From contig NZ_BAGL01000032.1 of assembly GCF_000308875.1 (NCBI RefSeq), forward strand, positions 98,716-162,715: DNA of 64,000 nt. The letters are read 5' to 3'. Below the pieces are notes generated by a model. That model saw nothing but the letters and a program-made list of their open reading frames with translations. It did not search any database and was not told the DNA's origin. A program made the translations under genes and the position numbers. Shown piece by piece: positions 58,140 through 64,000 of this stretch (positions are counted from its first letter, which is position 1; every line of letters starts with the position of its first letter). Source of the stretch: Nocardia transvalensis NBRC 15921 (GTDB lineage: Bacteria; Actinomycetota; Actinomycetes; Mycobacteriales; Mycobacteriaceae).

Positions 58140-58910
58140 TTACTGTGCCGTGAACCCGCCGTCGATAGCGACCGCGGACCCCGTGACGAAGCTGGCCTCG
58201 TCGCTCAGGAGGTAGGCGCAGAGGGTGGCGATCTCGTCGGGGCGGGCGATACGGCCCAGGGGATGCAGGGCCGCGACACTCGCCTCGCCCTCAGGGGTGG
58301 CGCCCATGGACGAGCGGAACGCCGGGGTGTCCACCGCGCCCGAGACCAGCGCGTTCACCCGCACGCCCTGGGCGGCCGTCTCCAGGGCCACCGCGCGGGT
58401 CAGCCCCACGACGCCGTGCTTGGCCGCCACGTAGGGCGATACGGAACCCATGCCCACCACGCCGAGGTTCGACGCGTTGTTCAGGATCGCGCCGCCGCCG
58501 GAACCCAGGATCGCCGGAATCTGATGGCGCAGACCGTAATACACGCCCGTGAGATTCAGATCCAGCTCGCCGCGCCAGCCGGCCTCCTCGATGTCCTGGA
58601 TCGCGCCGAAGGCCGTGACCGCGCCGGCATTGTTGAATGCCGCGTCCAGCCTGCCGAATTCGTCGAGCGCGGTCTGCGTCAACCGGGCCACGTCGTCGGA
58701 GACGGTCACATCGGTCGGCACGAATACCGCCCGGCCCCCCGCCGCCCGAATCCCCTCGGCAACCCGGTCGCCGGCCTCCTTTCCGCGCGAACCCAGCACC
58801 ACCGCGGCCCCCTCGGCGGCCACGCGATGCGCCACCGCCGCCCCGATACCCGAGCTGGCGCCGGTGATCAGTACGACCTTGGACTCGAACCGAGCATTCA
58901 TCGATGTCAT
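58140..58910 (-). CDS. Short-chain dehydrogenase/reductase
   Basis: A 256-residue classical SDR. NAD(P) site VVLITGASSGIGAAVAHRVA, NNAG motif FNNAGAVTAFG, active-site Ser-Tyr-Lys in NASNLGVVGMGSVSPYVAAK (Y and K four apart), and the tail GSAVAIDGGFTAQ. A basic residue after the glycine motif region (SRGKEAG) favours NADP(H). Substrate unknown. Start ATG at 58910 after AGGGAA; the inner ATG at 58901 is possible. Divergent from the HAD hydrolase. Confidence 0.92.
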   Translation of the reverse strand: MTSMNARFESKVVLITGASSGIGAAVAHRVAAEGAAVVLGSRGKEAGDRVAEGIRAAGGRAVFVPTDVTVSDDVARLTQTALDEFGRLDAAFNNAGAVTAFGAIQDIEEAGWRGELDLNLTGVYYGLRHQIPAILGSGGGAILNNASNLGVVGMGSVSPYVAAKHGVVGLTRAVALETAAQGVRVNALVSGAVDTPAFRSSMGATPEGEASVAALHPLGRIARPDEIATLCAYLLSDEASFVTGSAVAIDGGFTAQ

Positions 58911-59077
58911 CACTTTCCCTGTAGGTCTTCGGTTTTCGCTGACAGGACCGAGTCAACCAATGTCGTGCGGCCGGAGCTGGCGGAAACCGGACATTTAATT
59001 GACGCGTCATGTACCGCCCGGGAGTGACACGCGGACGCCGATGAGGTCGCGGCGGCGATATCGGTAACAATGGGCGC

Positions 59078-59875
59078 GTGGACACGGCAGATATTCCCCA
59101 GCTGATAGCCCTCGATGTGGACGGCACCCTCCTGAACACCGGCGCACCCATCAGCCCGCGCGTGCGCGAGGCGGTGCGGGCCGCGTCCGAGGCCGGTGCG
59201 CACGTCGTGATCACCACGGGCCGCACCCTGTTGGCGACGCGGCTGGTGCTGGAGGAGCTGGGATTGGACGAGGGCCGCGCGTTGTGCTCCAACGGCGCTG
59301 TGCACGTGGACATCTCGAACTGGGAACCGCTGTCGGTGCACACCTTCGATCCGGAACCCGCAGTGGCGGTGCTGCGTTCGCTGTTTCCCGATATGGTGCT
59401 GTCGGTGGAGAAGGTCGGCGTGGGCACCTGGACCACCGGCTACTATCCCGGCAGTTTCCGGCTCGGCGAATTCCGTTTCGTGGAGGACCGCGACCTGAGC
59501 CTGGAACCCACCACCCGCCTGAACGGCTGGTGGCCGGGCGGCAGCCTAGCCGACATGGTCCAGGTCATGGGCGAGCAGAGCCTGCCCGGCGCGGGCTGGG
59601 TGCACGGCGAACACGAACCCTGGCTGGTGGCCTCCAAGATCGGCATCTCCAAAGGCTGGGCGCTGGAACAACTCCGCCGCGAACTCGACGTCCCCCAGGA
59701 GGCCACCCTCGCCGTGGGTGACGGCTACAACGACTGCGAAATGCTCTCCTGGGCAGCCCATTCGGTAGCCATGGGCAACGCCGTCGACCCGGCACTCGAA
59801 CTCGCCGACGAGGTCACCGCCGACGTCTCCGAAGACGGCGTAGCCATGGTGCTCGAGCGCTGGTTCCGCAACTGA
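59078..59875 (+). CDS. HAD-superfamily Cof-type phosphatase
   Basis: A 265-residue phosphatase. The catalytic motif is LIALDVDGTLL (DxDGT), motif II is VITTGRTLL (T/S), the conserved Lys sits in ASKIGISKGWAL, and motif IV is LAVGDGYNDCEMLSWA. The C2 cap inserted between motifs II and III (about 80-190) is the Cof/IIB type acting on sugar or nucleotide phosphates. GTG start at 59078. Convergent with the sirohydrochlorin chelatase, with a palindromic element between them. Confidence 0.9.
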   Translation: MDTADIPQLIALDVDGTLLNTGAPISPRVREAVRAASEAGAHVVITTGRTLLATRLVLEELGLDEGRALCSNGAVHVDISNWEPLSVHTFDPEPAVAVLRSLFPDMVLSVEKVGVGTWTTGYYPGSFRLGEFRFVEDRDLSLEPTTRLNGWWPGGSLADMVQVMGEQSLPGAGWVHGEHEPWLVASKIGISKGWALEQLRRELDVPQEATLAVGDGYNDCEMLSWAAHSVAMGNAVDPALELADEVTADVSEDGVAMVLERWFRN

Positions 59876-59899
59876 CCACCCCGCACCCGTCGCGACTGT

Positions 59900-59922
59900 T
59901 TCCGGCGTGCCTTCGGCCGGAA
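59900..59922. repeat. Dispersed palindromic element, copy 5
   Basis: TTCCGGC-GTGCCTTCG-GCCGGAA, identical in stem to the copy at 45400 and with one loop change (T to C). It lies between the 3' ends of the HAD gene and sirB. Confidence 0.8.
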
Positions 59923-59930
59923 TTCACAGG

Positions 59931-60749
59931 TCAGGCCGACAGCTCGAATGTGGCTGTGGCGGCGCGCGTGTAGCGGTCCAGGGCCACCTCGGTGAGGAGC
60001 GGATGGGCTCCGATCGTGGGGGCGTGGGTCAGGGCCGGGGCGGCGGTGCGCAACCGGTCGGTGAGGAGGCCGGGGGCGAGGAACCAGGGCGCGACCAGGA
60101 TTCGGTCGCATCCGCGACCGGAGAGATCCGAAACCACCTGGGGGAGTGACGGTTCGGTGGTCGCGAAGCAGACCGAGGTGTGCCAGGCGGTCCCCGCGGC
60201 CAGGAGGTCGCCGATCTCCCGGGTGCGGCGATTGGCCTGCTGGGACGACGATCCGACTGCGGCCACGGCGATGCCGATACGGTCGTCGCGGGGGTCGGCC
60301 CCGGCGGACCGGACGCGCTCGCGCAGGGCCGTGACCAACCGCGGGTCCGCGCCCAGGACATCCGCCTGAGTCAGCCGCAGCCGCGGGTGCCGGGTGCGGG
60401 CCGCCGCGAGCATCCCCGGCAGGTCGACCCGCGCGTGAAAGGCGCTGCCCAGCAGCAGCGGAACCACCACGGCCTCGGTATGCCCCTGCGCCGCAACGGC
60501 ATCCACGACCTGCTCGACCGACGGCGTATTCAGATCGAGGAATGCCAGCCGCACGTCCAGATCTTTTCGGCGCGCGGCGATATCGGCCACGACCGCCGAC
60601 ACGGTCGCCGCCGACCGCGGATCCCGGCTACCGTGCGCGACCGCGATGAGTGCCGGTTTCGCCGCCGTGCCGAGATCCGGGCGCAGGTCCCCCACCCGGC
60701 GCAGGAGCCCGGCGTCCGGGCGCGGCGCGAAGCCCGCGGGATGTTCCAC
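59931..60749 (-). CDS. sirB: Sirohydrochlorin chelatase
   Basis: A 272-residue class-II chelatase (CbiX/SirB type) with two repeated halves, inserting iron (or cobalt) into sirohydrochlorin to finish siroheme. The first half carries ALIAVAHGSRDPRSAATVSA with the metal-binding His, and VVVPLLLGSAFHARVDLPGM with the second. The second half repeats the pattern (RILVAPWFLAPGLLTDRL). Two nt separate it from cysN upstream, so it belongs to the sulfate-reduction operon, supplying siroheme to sulfite reductase. Counterpart of Rv2393. GTG start. Confidence 0.9.
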   Translation of the reverse strand: MEHPAGFAPRPDAGLLRRVGDLRPDLGTAAKPALIAVAHGSRDPRSAATVSAVVADIAARRKDLDVRLAFLDLNTPSVEQVVDAVAAQGHTEAVVVPLLLGSAFHARVDLPGMLAAARTRHPRLRLTQADVLGADPRLVTALRERVRSAGADPRDDRIGIAVAAVGSSSQQANRRTREIGDLLAAGTAWHTSVCFATTEPSLPQVVSDLSGRGCDRILVAPWFLAPGLLTDRLRTAAPALTHAPTIGAHPLLTEVALDRYTRAATATFELSA

Positions 60750-60751
60750 CG

Positions 60752-62047
60752 TCAGGACTCCGTGCCGACCTCGACGGCGGTGAGGACATCGCCCACCAGA
60801 CCCGCGGCGAGGGTGTTCCCGCCGGCCGGATCGATCAGCAGGAAGGAACCCGTGTGCCGGTTGACGCGGTAGTCGTCGGCCACGATCGGATCCGCGACCC
60901 GCACCGAGATACGGCCGATATCGTTGAGCCCCAGCGACTCCGGATCCGGATCCGCGGCCAGGTTCTGCTCGTCGAAACGCTCAAGCAGCGCGCCGACGAT
61001 CGCCTGGGTGGTGCGGGTGCCGTGCTTGAGCAGCAGCCGCGCGCCCGGGCGCAGCGGCTTGTCGCCCAGCCAGCACACCGTGGCGTCGAACGTATCGATC
61101 GGCTCGGGCGCGTCGGCCGCGGCGGCGATGGTGTCGCCGCGGGAGATGTCCACGTCGTCGGCCAGCACCAGCGTCACGCTGCGGCCCGGCTGCGCGGACG
61201 CCAGTTCGCCGTCGGCGGTGTCGATGCGCTCGACGGTGCTGCGTGTGCCCGAGGGCAGCACGACCACCTCGTCGCCCTTCGACACCACACCCGCCGTGAC
61301 CTGTCCCGCGTAGCCGCGGTAGTCCGGGTACTCGGCGGTGCGCGGCCGGATCACGTACTGCACCGGGAAGCGCAGGCCCACTTGGTGTTTCCCGGAGCTG
61401 TCGGCGTCGACCGGCACCGATTCCAGGTGTTCGATGAGCGAGGGGCCGTCGTAGAACGGGGTGTTCTCCGAGCGGGAGGCGATATTGTCGCCGTGCAGGG
61501 CCGAGACCGGAATCTCCACCACGTCCTCGGGCGACCAGCCGAGTCGCGTTGTCAGCTCGGTGAATTCGGTCGCGATCCTGTCGAAGACACCGGCCGAGTC
61601 GTCGACCAGATCGATCTTGTTCACGGCGAGGACCAGCTTCGGCACACCCAGCAGCGCCATCACCGCGGCATGGCGGCGGGTCTGCTCGATGACACCCTTG
61701 CGCGCGTCTACCAGCAGGATGACCAGCTGCGCGGTCGACGCGCCGGAGACGGTGTTGCGCGTGTACTGCACGTGTCCGGGGGTGTCGGCGAGCACGAAAG
61801 TCCGTCGCGGCGTGGCGAAGTAGCGGTACGCGACATCGATCGTGATGCCCTGCTCGCGCTCGGCGCGCAGGCCGTCGACGAGCAGCGACAGGTCCGGCGT
61901 GGCCAGGCCCTTGTCGACCGACGCCCGGGTGACGGCGTCGATCTGGTCGGCCAGCACGGATTTGGTGTCGTAGAGCAGGCGTCCGACCAGAGTGGACTTG
62001 CCGTCGTCGACACTGCCGGCGGTGGCCAGTCGTAACAGGTCGGACAT
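60752..62047 (-). CDS. cysN: Sulfate adenylyltransferase GTPase subunit
   Basis: A 431-residue EF-Tu-like GTPase that drives APS formation with CysD. G1 is TAGSVDDGKSTLVGRLLYDT, switch I has EREQGITIDVAYRYF, G3 is DTPGHVQYTRN, and G4 is AVNKIDLVDD. Domains II and III follow normally. There is no C-terminal APS kinase (CysC) domain, unlike the CysNC fusion of M. tuberculosis, so this pathway probably goes directly through APS reductase. ATG overlaps the cysD stop (TGATG). Confidence 0.95.
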   Translation of the reverse strand: MSDLLRLATAGSVDDGKSTLVGRLLYDTKSVLADQIDAVTRASVDKGLATPDLSLLVDGLRAEREQGITIDVAYRYFATPRRTFVLADTPGHVQYTRNTVSGASTAQLVILLVDARKGVIEQTRRHAAVMALLGVPKLVLAVNKIDLVDDSAGVFDRIATEFTELTTRLGWSPEDVVEIPVSALHGDNIASRSENTPFYDGPSLIEHLESVPVDADSSGKHQVGLRFPVQYVIRPRTAEYPDYRGYAGQVTAGVVSKGDEVVVLPSGTRSTVERIDTADGELASAQPGRSVTLVLADDVDISRGDTIAAAADAPEPIDTFDATVCWLGDKPLRPGARLLLKHGTRTTQAIVGALLERFDEQNLAADPDPESLGLNDIGRISVRVADPIVADDYRVNRHTGSFLLIDPAGGNTLAAGLVGDVLTAVEVGTES

Positions 62048-62958
62048 CAGAAATAACCTTCTCTCTTGCGGTCTTCCATCGCGGCCTCCGAGACCCGGTC
62101 GTCACCGCGGGTGGCGCCGCGTTCGGTGAGCCTCGACGCGGCGACCTCGGCGAGGATGTCCTCGTTGGTCGCGGCGGTGGAAAGTATTGCGCCGGTGGTG
62201 GATCCGTCGCCGACGGTGCGGTAGCGCACCGACTTCACGACCAGGTCCTCACCGTCGGCCGGGCCGCCCCAGGAGCCGGGCGTCATCCACATGCCGTCGC
62301 GCTGGTAGACCGGGCGCTCGTGGGCGTAGTAGATGGTCGCCAGCTCGATGTCCTCGCGGGCGATGTAGCGCCAGATGTCCAGCTCGGTCCAGTTGCTCAG
62401 CGGGAACACCCGGACGTGCTCGCCGGGGGCGTGCTTGCCGTTGTACAGATTCCACAGCTCGGGGCGCTGGCGCTTGGGATCCCAGCGGCCGAACGCGTCA
62501 CGCAGCGAGAAAATGCGCTCCTTGGCGCGCGAGCGCTCCTCGTCGCGGCGCCCGCCGCCGAACACCGCGTCGAAGCGGTTGTCGGCGATGGCGTCCAGCA
62601 GCGGCACCGTCTGCAGCGGATTGCGGATCCCGTCGGCCCGCTCCGTCAGCCGCCCGTCGGCGAGATACTGCTCGACCGACGCGACATGCAGCCGCAGCCC
62701 GTACTTCTCGACGACGCGATCACGAAACTCCAGCACCTCCGGCAGATTGTGCCCGGTATCGACGTGCAGCAGCGCGAACGGCAACGGCGCGGGCCAGAAG
62801 GCCTTGAGCGCCAGATGCAACAGCACCGTGGAGTCCTTACCCCCGGAGAACAGAATCACCGGCCGCTCGAACTCCCCCGCCACCTCGCGGAAGATATGGA
62901 TCGATTCGCTCTCGAGGGCGGCCAGGGTGTCGAAGTGCGTGTCAGTGGCTGTGGTCAT
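62047..62958 (-). CDS. cysD: Sulfate adenylyltransferase subunit 2
   Basis: A 303-residue ATP-sulfurylase catalytic subunit. PP-loop VILFSGGKDSTVLLHLALKA, then LLHVDTGHNLPEVLEFRD, FGGGRRDEERSRAKERIFSL, and the C-terminal block with PGSWGGPADGEDLVVKSVRY. Makes APS from sulfate and ATP with CysN. The ATG at 62958 overlaps the cysH stop (ATGA); a longer open frame upstream is antisense shadow plus cysH DNA. Confidence 0.95.
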   Translation of the reverse strand: MTTATDTHFDTLAALESESIHIFREVAGEFERPVILFSGGKDSTVLLHLALKAFWPAPLPFALLHVDTGHNLPEVLEFRDRVVEKYGLRLHVASVEQYLADGRLTERADGIRNPLQTVPLLDAIADNRFDAVFGGGRRDEERSRAKERIFSLRDAFGRWDPKRQRPELWNLYNGKHAPGEHVRVFPLSNWTELDIWRYIAREDIELATIYYAHERPVYQRDGMWMTPGSWGGPADGEDLVVKSVRYRTVGDGSTTGAILSTAATNEDILAEVAASRLTERGATRGDDRVSEAAMEDRKREGYF

Positions 62959-63671
62959 GAGGCGTGTAACCCGCATTCGGTCTTGGCGAGGCCGGCCCAG
63001 CGGCCGCTTCGCGGATCGGCTCCCGGTTCCGGCTTCCGTGTGCACGGGGCGCAACCGATGGACGGATATCCCTCCTCGACAAGGGGGTTGACGAGAATGC
63101 CGTTGCTCTCGATGTAGTCGGCCATCTCGTCGTCGGACCAGGCGGCGATCGGGTTGATCTTCACCAGGCCGAATCCCTCGTCGAAGGAGATCAGGGGGGC
63201 GTTGGCGCGGGTGGGCGCCTCCACGCGGCGGATGCCGGTGACCCAGGCGTTGTAGCCGGCCAGCGACTTCTTCAGCGGCACCACTTTGCGGAGGCGGCAG
63301 CATTCGGCCGCGTCACGTGCGAACAGATCCTTGCCGAGCAGTCGATCCTGTTCCGCCACAGTGTTTTCCGGCTGCACGTTCACGATGTTCACGCCGTACA
63401 CGGTCTCGACCGCGTCCCGGGTGCCGATGGTCTCGGCGAAGTGATAGCCGGTGTCGAGGAACAGCACGTCGACGCCCGCGTGCACCTGCGCGGCGAGGTG
63501 TACCAGCGCCGCGTCCTGCATATTCGAGGCGACGATGTAGCCGTTGCCGAAGGTCTCCTCGGTCCACCGCAGCAGCTCCTGCGCGGTGGCCTCCGAACCC
63601 AGTTGCGCCGCACCGTCTTCCGCGATCGCGCGCAGCTGGTCCTCGGACAGCTTCTCCACTGTGGTTGCCAT
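62955..63671 (-). CDS. cysH: Phosphoadenylyl/adenylyl-sulfate reductase (APS-type)
   Basis: A 238-residue reductase turning activated sulfate to sulfite. The two Cys pairs that hold a [4Fe-4S] cluster are present (AECCRLRK and GCAPCTRK), marking the APS-reductase branch rather than cluster-free PAPS reductases. The C-terminal catalytic Cys is in TECGLHAS. VLFLDTGYHFAETIGTRDAV and WVTGIRRVEAPTRANA are typical. This fits the absence of an APS kinase domain in CysN. Lies 15 bp after the sulfite reductase gene. Confidence 0.95.
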   Translation of the reverse strand: MATTVEKLSEDQLRAIAEDGAAQLGSEATAQELLRWTEETFGNGYIVASNMQDAALVHLAAQVHAGVDVLFLDTGYHFAETIGTRDAVETVYGVNIVNVQPENTVAEQDRLLGKDLFARDAAECCRLRKVVPLKKSLAGYNAWVTGIRRVEAPTRANAPLISFDEGFGLVKINPIAAWSDDEMADYIESNGILVNPLVEEGYPSIGCAPCTRKPEPGADPRSGRWAGLAKTECGLHAS

Positions 63672-63686
63672 AGCTGATATCTCCCG

Positions 63687-64000
63687 TTACCGAAGGTCGG
63701 CGTCGTCGGCGCGGACGGCCCACTGCGAGAACCGCTCGCCCTCGTCGCGGTTCTTCGCGAAGTTGCGCACCACACGCTCGATGTAGTCACCGAGTTCGGC
63801 GCTGGTCACCTTGTGCTGACGCAGCTTGCGTCCGAAGGCGGCGTCGAACCCGAGACTGCCTCCCAGATGAACCTGGAAGCCCTCCACCTGATTCCCGTTG
63901 CCGTCGTCGACGAGCTGACCCTTGAAGCCGATGTCGGCGATCTGGGAACGGCCGCACGAGTTGGGGCAGCCGTTGATGTTGATGGTGATCGGCACGTCGA
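63687..64000 (-). CDS. sir: Ferredoxin-dependent sulfite reductase, C-terminal part (truncated by window end)
   Basis: The last ~104 residues of a siroheme/[4Fe-4S] reductase. ININGCPNSCGRSQIADIGF carries the second Cys pair, whose Cys bridges the cluster and siroheme. GFQVHLGGSLGFDAAFGRKL and a helical C-terminus follow. The gene starts beyond the window. Position before cysH matches the M. tuberculosis sirA/nirA (Rv2391)-cysH pair; nitrite reductases share this region, but the context supports sulfite. First visible gene of the sir-cysH-cysD-cysN-sirB operon. Confidence 0.92.
   Translation of the reverse strand, partial: DVPITININGCPNSCGRSQIADIGFKGQLVDDGNGNQVEGFQVHLGGSLGFDAAFGRKLRQHKVTSAELGDYIERVVRNFAKNRDEGERFSQWAVRADDADLR

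Noticed and set aside
1..64000. tRNA genes, insertion sequences or prophage genes
   Set aside because: No T-loop/anticodon arrangement, transposase motif or phage structural gene was seen on either strand.

Overview
This is about 64 kb of a very GC-rich actinobacterial chromosome. Gene content and order suggest Nocardia or a close relative; this is recognised from memory, with no search run. The core order nadD-rsfS-gpgP-octT-degV-comEA-comEC-holA-rpsT ... lepA ... GH15 trehalase ... subI-cysT-cysW-cysA ... sirB/cysH/sulfite reductase matches the Mycobacterium tuberculosis segment around Rv2391-Rv2421. Shorter accessory blocks sit between these anchors. I see no tRNA, rRNA, CRISPR array, phage gene or transposase.

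Layout. 1-4 kb: end of a Pro/Gln-rich membrane protein, two small minus-strand genes, a decayed regulator, a Nudix hydrolase and a GNAT acetyltransferase. 4.2-9.5 kb: a MoxR ATPase/VWA pair, asparagine synthetase and a helical hypothetical protein. 9.5-10.7 kb: an ArsR regulator divergent from an alpha/beta hydrolase across an operator-like palindrome. 10.7-15.7 kb: a tightly overlapped operon (nadD, rsfS, gpgP, an Ala/Glu-rich protein, octT with a minisatellite-coded extension, degV) for NAD and ribosome functions and methylglucose-lipopolysaccharide synthesis. 15.7-19.8 kb: an insert carrying a membrane KAP NTPase with a macro-like N-terminus, divergent from a methyltransferase. 19.9-25.4 kb: DNA-uptake-type comEA/comEC, holA (frameshifted as given), a PLC-like lipoprotein and rpsT. 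25.6-30.3 kb: AraC regulator/P450, aquaporin, methyltransferase and a PemK-like protein. 30.5-37 kb: a long hairpin before lepA, then an IniB-like/IniA-like (dynamin) pair. 37-41 kb: a small secreted protein, trehalase, small proteins and an M48 protease. 41.5-45.3 kb: the sulfate ABC importer. 45.3-59.9 kb: an accessory stretch with two Hsp70-like paralogues, a diiron oxygenase plus ferredoxin/FAD reductase, detoxification-type enzymes and a divergent regulator. 59.9-64 kb: the sulfate-reduction operon on the minus strand (sulfite reductase, cysH, cysD, cysN, sirB).

Themes. Sulfate import (41-45 kb) and reduction (60-64 kb) form one pathway interrupted by about 14 kb of accessory genes. Non-coding structure is rich: a dispersed palindrome family with a conserved loop (five copies), a 97-nt imperfect hairpin, a 23-bp tandem repeat covering the cysA stop codon and a 15-bp coding minisatellite. 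The best candidates for something undescribed are the macro-like/KAP NTPase locus, the Hsp70-like pair sharing an upstream motif, and the IniA-like dynamin whose P-loop lysine is replaced by methionine.
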